DNA of 64,000 bases from Symsagittifera roscoffensis (lineage: Eukaryota > Xenacoelomorpha > Acoela > Convolutidae), in assembly GCF_963678635.1 (NCBI RefSeq), contig NC_087068.1, positions 21,973,029 through 22,037,028 of the forward strand. Direction: 5' to 3'. Position numbers and translations under genes: made by a program. Positions 1-11,895 of this stretch are shown here, in pieces; the first letter of the stretch is position 1; every line of letters begins with the position of its first letter. Below the pieces are notes generated by a model, which was given only the letters and a program-made list of their open reading frames with translations, did not search any database and had not been told where the DNA came from.

Positions 1-340
1 CGAATAAGGTGCGAGTCTTCCTGACACCACTATATCCCTTAGTTTCCTAAAACATATCTCCAACAAAACATCCTTGTTTTTTGTTGCTTCTGAGCAGGAT
101 ATGCTGTGTCGGCCTCGTCCATTCAACAATATTTTGCACCTCTGCAGGCGACAAGTCGTGATTTCAGTATCACAGTTCTCCATCGTACAGAATTTCTGCT
201 CTATTTTTTTCCACCATACTTCCCTGTCAGGTGCTGCAGGTGTTTTGTCGATTTACAGCTATCACTGCATGACAACAAAACATCCGACCATGGATCGGAA
301 AAAAAAACAATTGCGAAAAGATCTGAATATAAACAATAAA
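1..340 (-). pseudogene. LINE endonuclease 5' fragment, leftmost copy
   Basis: This stretch matches 3409-3750 and 6679-6930, which form the upstream end of the endonuclease region of the LINE copies. It has the same run of conserved words (for example the segment with ctgcaggcgacaagtcgtg). The rest of its endonuclease domain lies left of the window. Frames are broken. Confidence 0.7.
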
Positions 341-1990
341 ATTGTGCCAGTTATTCATTCAGATTCTAGATTTATAGCAAATATTTGAACATTAAATTTA
401 GTTCATCAAAAATACATCACAAAATTTTTATTAAAAATGTTTTAAATCACCGGAAGGCTGTAGTTGAGTGCAGATGATTGTTGATTCATAGTAAATTCTG
501 GTTGATGATACTGTGGTTGATGATGCTATATAAAGATGACGTAAAACGATTGAGAATCAAACAAGATCTGAAATGCAAACAAAACAATAATAGCTGTGGG
601 GGATTATTAACCCTAAACTGGGACAAACTGTAGAATAGGTCACAATAGGTCACAACGAGTAGGTCACAATTTTGTAATTGAACTGGTCATTTGCTTACCG
701 CAAATGAATTTTAAAAAAAAACAGCAGCCCTATAACACATACATTGCATGCATACATACATTGCAAGCATACATACATTGCAAGCATGCATACAATGCGA
801 GCATAAATACATTCCAAGCATACGCAACACTGTAATTTGAAATTTATAAACAACCGCAGCACAACAATGCCTACATACAATTTCTACATTTCGCGAAAAA
901 AAAACTTAACAATTTTAAAAAACGCAAGGCTTATAAAAAAAAAAATTTTTTTTTTAAAACAATTTTTACCAAAAATTGCCGCGTTTTCAGTAAATTTAGT
1001 TGCTCATTAATTTTAGCCACAAAAATTTACACTTTCTACTTTTTTGCGAAAAAAAACTGGATTTCTAGGTTGTGTTGCGCTTATTTTTAGCTGTGGGGGA
1101 TGCATCAATTTTTTATTAAAAAAAGAAGATTTTTTAGGTTTTTTACCAAAAATTGCCGCTTTTCCGGTATATTTAGTTGCTCATTACTTTTAACCACTAA
1201 AGCTTACACGTTTCTACATTTTTGCGAAAAAAACTGCGTTTCTACTTTGTTTTGCGCTTATTTTTAGCTGTGGGGGATGCATCACTTTTTTATAAAAAAA
1301 GATTTTTTAAATACTTTTTACCAAAAATTGCTGCGTTTCCGCTAAATTTAGTTGCTCAATAATTTTAACCATCAAAGCTTACAAATTTCTACATTTTTGC
1401 AAAAAAAAACTGCGTTTATAGGTTGTTTTCAGCAGTTGATAGCAACAATTGTTTTACTTTGACGCTAAATATGTATTTTTTGAACTTTGTAACGACACGT
1501 GACAAAACTTTTAATCTCATTGGAAATTTCGAATTTTCTTTCAGCGCTGTTTCAGAGATGTTTTTTGGCTAAATTATCCATGAATATTGCTGAGAAAATC
1601 AGCCATGAAACACCCCTGAACCATTGCTAAAAATTTCATAAACATGGGATATGCCTGAATTAGCCATGAGTTTTTCAACAAAACTGATAAAACTCTGAAT
1701 CAGCGATAATGTTTCCTTTCAACTCAACCAGGGTAGCGGCTCTTGATTTTTGGATCTCCACATAATTTTGTAGTCTGTTTACTTCTGCTTCCCTCCATGA
1801 GTGTACTTGGAAATTGATTAAAATTGTGCTTTCTGCTACCGCCTCAGTTCTTTTTTTAGCCGGTGAGTCTCTGAGACGCTATTTGACCTCGTTCCGTGCC
1901 CCCATTCCGCATTGTATTCGTACGTATTTTAGTGCCTTCGGACTCAATTATCCACACGTCTAGACATAAGGTCGCTGCCACACTGTTTTC
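341..1990 (-). other. AT-rich tail of LINE unit 1, no gene
   Basis: No credible coding region. It holds poly-A/T runs and three diverged copies of a block containing ttaccaaaaattgccgc and gctgtgggggatgcatca (near 965-1090, 1140-1280 and 1318-1430), so the tail is itself internally repeated. The homologous stretch of unit 2 is 3751-5255, with two such blocks. A 3' untranslated role for the LINE is inferred. Confidence 0.55.
736..815. repeat. Minisatellite, catacatacattgcaag type
   Basis: About four to five tandem copies of a 16-20 bp unit close to gcatacatacattgcaa. The same array is present in unit 2 at about 4150-4232, so it predates the 3.3-kb duplication. Confidence 0.85.
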
Positions 1991-3750
1991 GCCCATTGTT
2001 TGATTTTTCTATTTCAAATCACTTGTCTTCTTTTCGAAGAGGCCAGTTGTTTGGTCGGGTTTCTCACGTGGTGCATGCTCTATTTAAAACTCAGAATCGT
2101 AGTATTGTCAGCAAACAAGGTTTTCTTGAGAGATTAGTGTTTCTTTTCAGCGTTCCTTTCATCTCTTCCTTCTATCACGCAAGTATTCTTTGACATATAC
2201 GATATCGTCAGACCATTATCATTGTGCAGTTTTTCCGCAGCTCTAATTCTGATCTGATGGAAAAGGTTAAAAAATAATAAGCAAAGAAAGAGATCATTCC
2301 CCAACCCTCGCTGGGGTTTTCAATTTGGACTGGGCTCCTTGTTGCTTTTCACCTTATAGTCAGTTATCTCATGCAGATCCTGAAGACGTCCAAGGAAATC
2401 ACGTACAATTACCTACCCGCCCAATACTTTCCATTTTTGTTCTTCTGATTTTCTCTGTTTTGCATGACCCTTGATTAATTTTTGGTAGCATGATCATTGT
2501 ACGGGTCGTGTCACTGTAAATTTGTTCTGTCGGGAGCTCTCGTGGCTATCATTTAATGCCCCGAACTCCTCACTCCAAACTCTGAGTTTCCTTGCCAAAT
2601 TTCCAACGAGAATTGGGCCTATGATAGATAACAAGCGAACACCGCGAATTTTTACGGGTTGCCGTTCGCTCCCTATTTTCGTTTGGAATGCTACGAGTAG
2701 ATCATGCGGAATTTTTTCTTGACAGGTTCTTCTTCTTTCAATTTCTTCCACTTTTCTATAATGGCACAGTTTTGTGATCTTGATTTTCATCTTGGTGTTT
2801 TCGATTTGAAACTTCCGCAATTCTTTTTTCACCTGTGTTGTCAGGTTGAAGATCTTCTTTCTTTTCGAGCTACTTCGAATAAATTTTGGTCGGTTGTTCG
2901 AACATCTGTCTTCCTGTACCGCCTTAAATTCTTGACGATGAGATTTTTTAGCCTCTTTGCGAAGAAGTAGTCCATATCGTACAAATGTCTTGTTAAAGGA
3001 TGACACCGGGTCCTTCTGTTTTTATTCCTGAAGTAGGTATCCACGATATACAGGTTGAGGTTTTCATCTCATTCGAAGACTTCGTCATCTGCTGCTGAGG
3101 TTGTTCGCATACCGAGCTTTCCCATTGTATTCTCTGGTTTCGTGTCACCCTGTCGTCCTAATCGAGCACTCTGGTTGCCTCCGATGAGTATCAATTAATG
3201 TTTTTTTTCTGCATGTTATCGGAGTCTCTAGCGCTTTGGTACTCGACCACTTCCATATCAATTGGCCATACTGGCTGGTAGACTGCAACAAGCTTCATTT
3301 TGTTCACCTATACCATAGCCACTCGTTCGGTTAACCATTTTTTGGCTATCTAGTTTATTCCAGTTTTAAGCCAAATGATTTCTTAAGATAATTACTGTAA
3401 TTTTCCGTGAATAAACTGCGAGTCTTCCTGACACCACTATATCCCTTCCTTCCTAAAACATATCTCCAACAAAACAGACTTGTGTTTTATTGCTTCTGAG
3501 CAGGATATGCTGTGTCGGCCTCGTCCATCCAACAATATTTTGAACCTTTGCAGGCGACAAGTCGTGATTTCACTATCACAGTTCGCTATCGTACAGAATT
3601 TTTGCTGTATTTTTTTCCACTGTACTTTCCATGTCAGGTGCTGCTTGTGTTTTGTCGATTTACAGCTATCACTGCATGACAACAAAATATCCGACATCCG
3701 ACCACGGATCAGAAAAAAAACAATTGCCAAAAGATCTGAATATAAACAAT
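1990..3750 (-). pseudogene. Decayed non-LTR retrotransposon (LINE), copy 1
   Basis: On the minus strand, from high to low coordinates, this reads as an APE-type endonuclease followed by reverse transcriptase scraps. Visible endonuclease traces are VYQPVWPIDME (about 3290-3255), the phosphate-contact region ARLGRQGD (about 3165-3140) and YFRNKNRRTRCHPL followed by DMDYFFAKR (about 3035-2950). That last order matches the end of LINE endonucleases, where a His-Pro and an Asp-Tyr are typical. The RT palm appears at about 2130-2095 as LFADNTTI, where active families have an A-D-D. A frame of 170 codons at 2494-3006 overlaps but switches frame relative to the motifs. Stops and shifts are numerous and the region between endonuclease and palm is far too short, so much of the RT is deleted. 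Clade not assigned. Confidence 0.7.
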
Positions 3751-4149
3751 AAAATTGTGCCAGTTATTCATTCAGATTCTAGATTTATAGCAAATATTTG
3801 AACATTAAATTTAGTTCATCAAAAAACCCATCACAAAATTTTTACTAAAATTGTTTGAAATCACCGGATGAATGTAGTTGAGTGCAGATGATTGTTGGTT
3901 GATTCATAGTAGATTCTGGTTGACGATATTGTGGTTGATGATGCTATATAAAGATGACGTAAAAAGATTGAGAATCTAACAAGATCTGAAATGCAAACAA
4001 AACATTAATAGCTGTGGGGGATTATTAACCCTAAACTGGGACAAACTGTAGAATAGGTCACAATAGGTTACAAAAAGTAGGTCACAATTTTTTAATTGAA
4101 CTGGTCATTTGTTTACCGCAATTAAAATTTAAAAAAACCGCAGCCCTAT

Positions 4150-4232
4150 AATGCATACAGACAATGCATGCATACATACATTGCAAGCATACATACATTG
4201 CAAGCATGCATACAATGCGAGCATAAATAGAT
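4150..4232. repeat. Minisatellite, second copy
   Basis: Same gcatacatacattgcaa-type array as at 736-815, in the same place within repeat unit 2, with small length differences. Confidence 0.83.
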
Positions 4233-5254
4233 TCCGTGTATACGCAACCCTATAATTTGAAATTTAAAAACAACCGCAGCACTATAATGCATACATACAA
4301 TTTCTACATTTTCGCGAAAAAAACTTAACAATTTGAAAAAACACAAGGCATCACTTTTTTATTAAGAAAAAAGATTTTTTTTAAAACCACTTTTACCAAA
4401 AATTGCGGCGTTTTCAGTAAAATTAGTTGCTCATTAATTTTAGCCGCAAAAATTTACACTTATTTACTTTTTTGCGAAAAAAAACTGGATTTCCAGGTTG
4501 TATTTCGCTTAATTTTAGCTGTGGGGGATGTATCACTTTTTATAAAAAAAAAAAGATTTTCTAAATTTTTTACCAAAAATTGCCGCGTTTCCGGTATATT
4601 TAGTTGCTCATTATTTTTAACCACCAAAGCTTACACTTTTCTACATTTTTGCAAAAACACTGCGTTTCTAGGTTGTTTTCAGCAGTTGATAGCAACAATT
4701 GTTTTACTTTGACGCTAAATATGTAATTTTTGAACTTTGTAACGACAAGTGACAAAACTTTTAATCTCATTCGAAATTTTGAATTTTTTTTTAGCGCTGT
4801 TTCAGGGTTTTTTCTTGGCTAAACTATCCTTGAATATTGCTGAGAAAATTAGCCATGAAATACCCATGAACCATCGCTAAAAATTTCATAAACATGGGAT
4901 ATGCCTGAATTAGCCATGAGTTTTTCAACAAAACTGATAAAACTCTGAATCAGCGATAATGTTTCCTGTCAACTCAACCAGGCTAGCGGCTCTTGATTTT
5001 TGGATCTCCACATAATTTTGTAGTCTGTTTACTTCTGATACCCTCCATTAGTGTACTTGGCAATTGATTAAAACTGTGCTTTCTGCTACCGCCTCAGTCT
5101 CTAGTGCTTGCGTTCTTTTTCTAGCCGGTGAGTCTCTGAGACGCTAATTGACCTCGTTCCGTGTCCCCATTTCGCATTGTATTCTTACGAATTTTAGTGC
5201 CTTCGGACTCAATTATCCAAACGTCTAGACATAAGGTCGCTGCCACACTATTTT

Positions 5255-7149
5255 CGCCCATTGTTTGATTTTTCTATTTCAATTCACTTGTCTTCTTTTC
5301 GAAGAGGCCAGTTGTTTGGTCGGGTTTCTCACGTGGTGCATGCTCTATTTAAAACTCAGAATCGTAGTATTGTCAGCAAACAAGGTTTTCTTGAGAGATT
5401 AGTGTTTCTTTTCAGCGTTCCTTTCATCTCTTCCTTCTATCACGCAAGTATTCTTTGACATATACGATATCGTCAGACCATTATCATTGTGCAGTTTTTC
5501 CGCAGCTCTAATTCTGATCTGATGGAAAAGGTTAAAAAATAATAAGCAAAGAAAGAGATCATTCCCCCAACCCTCGCTGGGGTTTTCAATTTGGACTGGG
5601 CTCCTTGTTGCTTTTCACCTTATAGACAGTTATCTCATGCAGATCCTGAAGACGTCCAAGGAAATCACCTACGATTACCTACCCGCCCAATAATTTCCAT
5701 ATTTGTTCTTCAGAGACTCTCTGTTTTGCATGACCTTTGATTTTTTTCCGGTAGCATGATCATTGTTCGGGTCGTGTCACTGTAAATTTGTTCTGTCGGG
5801 AGCTCTTGTGGCTATCATTTAATGCCCCGAACTCCTCACTCCAAACTCTGAGTTTCCTTGCCAAGACTCTGGCGAGAATTCGGTTTATGATAGATAACAA
5901 GCGAACACCGCAGATTTTTACGTGTTGTCGTTTGCTTCCTATTTTTTTTTTGGAATGCTACGAGTAGATCATGCGGAATTTGTCCTTGACAGGTTCTTCT
6001 TCTTTCAATTTCTTCCACTTTTCTATAATGGCACAGTTTTGTGATCTTGATTTTCATCTTGGTGTTTTTCGATTTGCAACTTCCGCTATTCTGTTTTCAC
6101 CTGTGTTGTCAGTTTGAAGATCTTCTTTCTTTTCGAGCTAACTCGAATAAATTTTGATAGGTTGTTCGAACATCTGTCTTCCTGTACCGCCTTAAATTCT
6201 TGACAATGAGATTTTTTTAGCCTCTTTGCCAAGAAGTAGTCCATATCGTACAAAGGTCATGTTAAAGGATGACACCGGGTCCTTCTGTTTTTCTTCCTGA
6301 AGTAGGTATCCACGATATACATGTTGAGGTTTTCAGCTCATTCGACGACTTCGTCATCTGCTGCTGAGGTTGTTCGCATACCGAGCTTTCCCAATGTATT
6401 CTCTGGTTTCGTGTCACCCTGTCGTCCTAATCGAGCATTGTGGTCGCCTCCGATGAGTATCAATTAATGTTTTTTTTCTGCATGTTATCGGAGTCTCTAG
6501 CGCTTTGGTACTCATCCACTTCCATATCAATCGGCCATACTGGCTGGTAGACTGCAACAAGCTTCATTTTGTTCATCGATACCATAGCCACTCGTTCGGT
6601 TAACCATTTTTTTGGTTCCCAAGCTTATTCCAGTCTTGAGCCAACTGGTTTCTTCAGATAATTACTGTAATTTTCCGTGAATAAGGTCCGAGTCTTCCTG
6701 ACACCACTATATCCCTTCCTTCCTAAAACATATCTCCGACAAAACAGCCTTGTTTTTTGTTGCTTCTGAGCAGAATATGCAGTGTCGGCCTCGTCCATTC
6801 AACAATAATTTGCAACTTTGCAGGCGACAAGTCGTAATTTCAGTATCACGGTTCGCTATCGTACAGAATTTTTGCTCTAGTTTTTTCCCACCTTACTTTC
6901 CCTGTCAGGTGCTGCATGTGTTTTGTCGATCTTCTCGGTTTTCTAGCATGCGCGTTTTTTTAGGCTTTTTTCGCGGAGGAGCCTGACCTTCCTCTTCTTC
7001 GCCCAAATATCCCGAAGTTTCGAATTGTCCCATTTGTTGACGTCCATTGCCCTTGGTCCCGGTTTCGGATGAATGCCCATCAAGCTCCACATGATTATCG
7101 TAAGCTGATGTCGTTTTCCAACCCTGCACAACCAATCGCTAAGCGACAT
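5255..7149 (-). pseudogene. Decayed LINE, copy 2, with extended 5' end
   Basis: This is the better preserved copy. Minus-strand motifs in order are: IHPKPGP (about 7085-7060) in a 68-codon frame at 6943-7149; a degraded endonuclease start to about 6700; VYQPVWPIDMEVDEY (about 6565-6515); GGDHNARLGRQGD (about 6455-6415), a clear match to the G-D-x-N motif of APE-type LINE endonucleases; YFRKKNRRTRCHP (about 6310-6270); and the LFADNTTI palm remnant near 5380. In unit 1 the region upstream of 3750 is not available because another unit abuts it, so only this copy shows the original 5' extension. Frames are interrupted throughout. The HPKPGP string resembles the HPNPGP motif found ahead of the endonuclease in many LINE proteins, but Asn is replaced by Lys. 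Confidence 0.72.
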
Positions 7150-7688
7150 TTTGAATTGTTTCAGGAAGTGTTTGGTTCGGCTATTGCTGGCTCATTTCCT
7201 TCCCAAAAAGAGTCCTTGGGTACGATTTCTTGCGTTGTAGTTTTTGTTCCCTCTTCTTGAGGAGATGTTGATTTTGTAGAATCGCTCTCTTCAAATTTTT
7301 TCTCCAAAAAAATAGATCGAGAAAAAATATTCTTCTTCTTCTTGTTTGGCAAGAACTACTTGAAATCAGACGGGAAACCACTCTCTGGAAATATTTGTTT
7401 TCAATCTTTTGAGGGGTCAAAAAATTAAACATCGAGCCTCATTTTTTCTTTGAGGTTTTTAATCTCAAATTTTGTCGAATCTGAAAAATTTTAGTAAATC
7501 TAATAAACTCTAGTCAATCTGAACGTTTTTTCGTATGCTGGTACTAAATTAATCTATTTGAATAGCTAGCAGACTTGTAAATCAGCAAGTTTTCAGATTT
7601 TAAAAAAAATTGCATAAAATCGAAAAAAAAACAACAGGACTACAGGAACTCACGTTTTATATAATATCGAAGATTTCACATTTTTCAG
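7150..7688. other. No gene recognised
   Basis: AT-rich sequence with short chance frames only. Its 3' end, a T-rich run ending in tttttcag, works as the splice acceptor of the exon that follows. Confidence 0.5.
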
Positions 7689-7797
7689 TTGCTTCGGTAA
7701 TCTACGGTACACCGACCGCAACATATAAATGGAAGTCACTTGTCTTCATTCTGCCAAACGACATTCTTCCAACTGGAATGTCCTGCAAACAGTTCAG
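7689..7797 (+). CDS. Candidate internal exon A, unknown protein
   Basis: A pyrimidine-rich acceptor ending in cag (AG at 7687-7688) and a donor at 7798 (cag then gtacc) enclose 109 nt. Only one of the three frames is open. It starts with two bases of a split codon and then reads ASVIYGTPTATYKWK and SLVFILPNDILPTGMSCKQF, ending with two bases (ag) of another split codon. Its composition is protein-like and richer in C and G than the DNA around it. I do not recognise the domain. The following exon candidate at 10895 begins with the one base needed to complete the codon. No start codon or upstream exon is identifiable. It could also be a gene scrap. Confidence 0.5.
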
Positions 7798-8315
7798 GTA
7801 CCAAAAAATTTTACCTACCCTATGGATATCTGTGGCCATATTAGGGAGTAGCTTAAAATAGTATTATACCTGTAGATTAGACCTTTTAAATATCGTTAGA
7901 ACCACAATTACTCTGACCACTATTTCAATCCAAATTTGTGATTGAAAATTACTTAAGCCAAACTTTTCAGTCGTCAATTTTTTTCTTCATTTTGCTTCAA
8001 AATTATCGGAAATCATAAGGTGTTTTTCGCGATTCAGACCCAACATATTAATCCAATCTATATAGTAAAGGCAGTCAAAATTTACCGTAAGACTAGCGGT
8101 CATTTGCCAACACAAGACAATAATTTTTCAGTTTTCCGACAAACGTTTGCTCGAAATTTACTTGAGGAAAAGACTTCATCTATAAGCAGACACTCGTAGA
8201 ATCACTGCTTTTGCCTCGAGGAACAGCAGGAAATATTGTTGTAAAGTGTATAAGAAACAAAACTTAATTCAACAAGTATAGCTGGTTGCTGTACAACAAG
8301 CCAAAAATGTTAGGA
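7798..8315. other. Intron-like DNA, no gene
   Basis: AT-rich sequence with no reading frame or repeat that I recognise. If exons A and B are one gene, this is the left end of its intron. Confidence 0.45.
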
Positions 8316-8317
8316 CC

Positions 8318-8560
8318 AGGGGCGGATTTACGAAGGGGGGCGCGGGGGGATCTCGGACACCCCCCCCCCCTCAGGGATTCGACCCCCCCCCCCCTCAGGG
8401 AGTCCCCCCTCTGATACTTTTTCAGAAATTCATTTTCGGCAGACCGACCCGAAAAATTTTTCTAAAGGCGCCTTTGGCGCCAATATATACTAACTTTGAT
8501 GGGGAGCGCGCGCCAAAAAAAACGCGATTTTTTTGTTAAACTTTTTCAATGAGGCTCTGA
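8318..8560. mobile_element. Fragment of C/G-rich-ended foldback element
   Basis: It starts with ggggcggatttacgaaggg, passes through runs of C (8360-8402), and contains aaaggcgcctttggcgcc and gagcgcgcgccaaaaaa. These blocks also occur, in both orientations, in the complete-looking element at 8860-9540 and in fragments at 11150-11240 and 41995-42330. No open frame, so non-autonomous. Confidence 0.65.
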
Positions 8561-8859
8561 CATCCGGTTATTTTTCAACTAAAAGGCGGCAAAGTTAGAT
8601 GAAACTGCGAGGCGCAATTTTGCTAATATGATTGTTAAAATTTCAGTTCTAAAAAATTTTAAAGTGTAGTGAGCTTAACCTCACATCAACGTTTGTCTGA
8701 TTTATCGAAACACGCCTGAAAGGGTTTTAATATGATGGTACACTTGACCCTCACCAGTTTTCTGCGGGGAGTAAAAATTGAGGAAAAAATACGGTGCTTT
8801 AATGCAAGTCACGGAAGCAAGGAGAAAAACTCGTAAACATAGATATAATGGGTACGTCC

Positions 8860-9540
8860 ACCAGCGGATTTAGGGTAGGGGGGGCTGACGTACGTCCTCT
8901 CTCAGGAATTCGACCCCCTGCCTACCCAAAGGGTCCCCTTTGTACTATTTGAGATATCCATTTTTGACTGACGAACCCTAAAGTTTTTCTAAACGCGCCA
9001 TAATTTACTATTTGGGGGGGGGGGGGAGCACGCCGAAAAAACATGATTCTTTAGTCAAAATTTCCAATACATCCATAAAAAGCCTTTTTGGCCTGTTTTT
9101 TTTTCAAAAATTTGCCCGCGGCGCAAAAGTTTTGTCGAATTGGGGTCTTTATAGTGAATTCGAAGAGCTCAGTAAATCAATTTGGTCGACCTTAAACAAA
9201 CGCGACAATTTGGTCGACCTTAAACAAAGGTCGACAAAAGGAAGACCCTAATTTGACCAAATTTTCTGCGCCGCAGACAAATTTTTGAAAATGCTCAAAA
9301 AAAGCGTTTTTAAGCACTTTTTGGAAAGTTTCGACCAAAAATTCGCGTTTTTTTTGGCGCGCGCTCCGCCTTCAAAATTAGTATCTATTGGCGGCGCCTA
9401 AGGCGCCTTTAGAAAAATTTTACGATCCGTCGGCCAAAAATGGATAATCTCAAAATAGTACAAAGATGGGACCCCTTGGGTCGGCAGGTGGCCGAATCCC
9501 TGACGACTCCTACCCCCCTCACCCCTAAATCTGCTACTGA
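8860..9540. mobile_element. Foldback DNA element, about 680 bp
   Basis: The left end, agcggatttagggtaggggg, and the right end, cccctcacccctaaatctgct, are inverted copies. The similarity continues inward: cgaaccctaaagtttttct at about 8964 answers agaaaaattttacgatccg at about 9410, and both arms carry a ggcgcgc block. The core has a short direct repeat of aatttggtcgaccttaaac (9178-9240). There is no transposase. A 79-codon frame at 9012 lies in the element and is not credible as a gene. Confidence 0.75.
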
Positions 9541-10014
9541 TTGTATGGCAAATGTTCAAATGCAGTTTATCTCTGGGACTTTTGACACTTGAGCTATTAA
9601 AAGGCTGATATGAGGAAATCTTTCAGGAAAAAACATAGTATCATAAAATAAACTCAAAAATTTTATTATTTTTCATTTAATGAGAAAACTCGGAGAATAT
9701 GCTAGTCACACAATTTTATGCAAGGAGAAATTGCGAGTCGTAGAGTTATCTGACATTTTTCTGGACGTGTGAAATGTTTGCTCCACATGTGTGAAAGAGT
9801 ATGATTTCATTTCTTCCAACCGGTGCTTACAATCAAAGTACGGTACGTTAATCCTGGCAAAAATATGTCAAGATTATGTTAAATGATATCTATGAAAAGC
9901 AAGGACAACTGATTTTTAAAAAAATATCAGAATCTGTTAATTTTTTTCTAACAAAAATGATTGAGCATGTTAGGAAATCCATCAGCAGTCGATATGCAAC
10001 AAAAATATGCAACG

Positions 10015-10370
10015 CAAAGTTATTTTAGCTTTCTTTCAGCCAATCAGTATTGAGTATTCAAAATCTCAAAGTAAATCGTGAAAATCTCGAAGTAAGAAAA
10101 AAATCCAGGCCAATAAATAGTTAGCTACATAGTAGGATTTTCACGCTCCTCGTGACGCCTTAAAAAAATTAACTCAAGCTTTTTCTCACTTAACAATTCA
10201 GAGATAGGTAGGTAGTTCGACGACTAGAGTATGTTGGCGTCTCTCATGCTTCAGGGACCGAAAGCTTGAAATTAATTTTAGCTGTTTTTGAGCCAAACAG
10301 AATTGAGTATTCAAAATCTCAAAGTAAATTGCGAAAATCTCCAACAAAAAACAAATTCGGGCCATTAGTG
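10015..10370. repeat. Two direct repeats of about 80 bp
   Basis: The words attgagtattcaaaatctca and aagtaaat..cgaaaatct occur at about 10048-10100 and again at 10306-10350, with gagccaa/cagccaatca before and a gggccat/aggccaa after. Nothing else is recognisable between 9545 and 10890. Confidence 0.7.
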
Positions 10371-10894
10371 TTAATACTGACCGATTAGATAATAAGCAGA
10401 TGAGTTTTCAAGAATTAAAAATTCTTATGAACTTGAACTCGTAAATATTGATGTTTATCTGAATAGTTTTGCAGTTGTAACCCGCAACTTGTAATATTTT
10501 TGATTATTTTCCACTGATTTAAAACATTTTCTGTTAATATTGACTTCGATTTTGTGAGAAAGGCATTAGCCAATAAAAACGCTTAGCCATTTTGATTGGC
10601 TGAAATTTTTCAAGCATGCGGTTCTTCAAGCATGAGAACCCTTCCCCAGAAATTGGATTGACTATTTATGATAACAATTGACTAGCCACTCAGGACATCG
10701 ACTTCTTCATCGTCCTCAGTTTGACGGATTTACGTCGATTTTGGCAAAATGAATATTTCGGGGGAAACGTTTTTAAAAAACGGCGCCAAATTCTCTTGCT
10801 TTTGGCAAGTATTGCGTTTGAAGAGCCCGATTGCTTATATCATTTTGCACAACCCAAACAGGTTAATTCAAGAATGTCATTTGTTTTGTTTCAG

Positions 10895-11070
10895 TAATTT
10901 CTATTGTCTTAGCGCTTTCCGAACTGATCCTTTGGAAAGCGCGGTTACCACAGGAAATCAAAATCCATCTGCAGCAACCGACGAAGATTTAGCAGAAGTT
11001 GCCGCAAAATTTTCTGTTTTAATTCACATGAAGTGGAAACGAATCAATATGTTCGATTTTTTCAACTCTG
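10895..11070 (+). CDS. Candidate internal exon B, unknown protein
   Basis: The acceptor is the run ttgttttgtttcag (AG at 10893-10894) and the donor is tctg|gtaagt at 11071. A second in-frame acceptor, ttgtcttag, would start the exon at 10913. The open frame uses one base to finish a split codon, then reads AFRTDPLESAVTTGNQNPSA, ATDEDLAEVAAKFSV, and MKWKRINMFDFFNS, and leaves one base (g). Before the acceptor the same frame runs on by chance to a 297-codon stretch that starts at 10749 and ends at 11642. The part after the gtaagt donor contains foldback-element sequence, so I do not accept the long version. Domain not recognised. Phase fits exon A (2+1) and exon C (1+2). Confidence 0.55.
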
Positions 11071-11895
11071 GTAAGTTTCAGCTCTTTTATGTTTTGATTA
11101 ACTCAAAACTGGGGGAAAAAATATTATTGAAAGTAAACTTGAGAACAGTAGCGTTTGTAAGGGAGGTGGAGTGTGGACGCCACATCCTTCAGGGGTTTCA
11201 GGGATTCGACCCTCTCACCACCCAGAGATTTAGCATCTTTTCGCACTGTTTTCTGGCATGTATTTTCGGTAAAGCAACCCTAAAAAAAAATTTCACACTC
11301 AGATTTCTAAATTTCCAAAAATTTCCCAACAGCCTTAAATTTGGCCTGTTATTTTTAAATCAGAAAAGTAAGGGCCGATTTAATGTTTTTGTGGGGCCTC
11401 CAAAAATTAATTTTAAAAAAGTTGAAAACCTCTCCTTAACTCTAGAAATCGTAGATCCTCCCCTGCTTGCTTGTCGGTACTCTAGAAATCGTACATCCTC
11501 CCCGAGTTGCTTGTCGGTATGTTCACAGGGACAGAATAACTTCAATAACATGACTTTTGGGTTTTGTCAACCATTGACCACCAAATCGAATTGTACCAAA
11601 AAAACTCGAATTGTACCAAAAAAACGGCGGTGTATCGACTAGCATAGGGCTTGACTAGCATAAAAATGTTGAAATTGATAATAGTATAACCAAGCATAAA
11701 AATCGAAACACAAAAATTGGATCTACTTATCAATCTCCCCCCACCCTTATGGTATCAACAAAAGAAGAATCTTAAACCCTATAAATAATTACAAACAACT
11801 TAGCATTACAGTTTTGTATTGAGAATTCCAAATTTTCTGCATTCTGATTGGTCGAAAATTCGACTAACTAAATCTTCTTAACAATATCGTACACT
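11071..11895. other. Intron-like DNA with foldback fragments
   Basis: Contains tttcagggattcgaccctct at about 11197-11216, a piece of the 8860-9540 family. A 45-bp tandem pair, tctagaaatcgtagatcctc and tctagaaatcgtacatcctc, lies at about 11442 and 11481. No gene. Confidence 0.5.

Larger units (their letters stand above)
1..6930. repeat. Tandem array of a 3.3-3.4 kb unit, about 2.1 copies
   Basis: The phrase gagtcttcctgacaccac recurs near 14, 3421 and 6690, and long stretches around each are almost identical. Copy 1 covers 1-3408, copy 2 covers 3409-6678, and copy 3 covers only about 6679-6930. The offset is 3407 between copies 1 and 2 and about 3270 between 2 and 3, owing to small deletions, chiefly in the AT-rich part. 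Each unit holds, read on the minus strand, an endonuclease remnant, a reverse transcriptase remnant and an AT-rich tail. The left end of the array lies outside the window. The structure is seen directly; that it arose by head-to-tail insertion or tandem duplication of a LINE is inferred. Confidence 0.93.

Noticed and set aside
2494-3006. A 170-codon basic protein gene on the minus strand
   Set aside because: It overlaps the LINE endonuclease motifs in another frame and is broken in the second repeat unit, so it is a shadow of the retrotransposon.
10749-11642. A single 297-codon gene on the plus strand
   Set aside because: It runs through a good acceptor at 10894, a good donor at 11071, and foldback-element sequence near 11200. 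Only the part between the splice sites looks coding.
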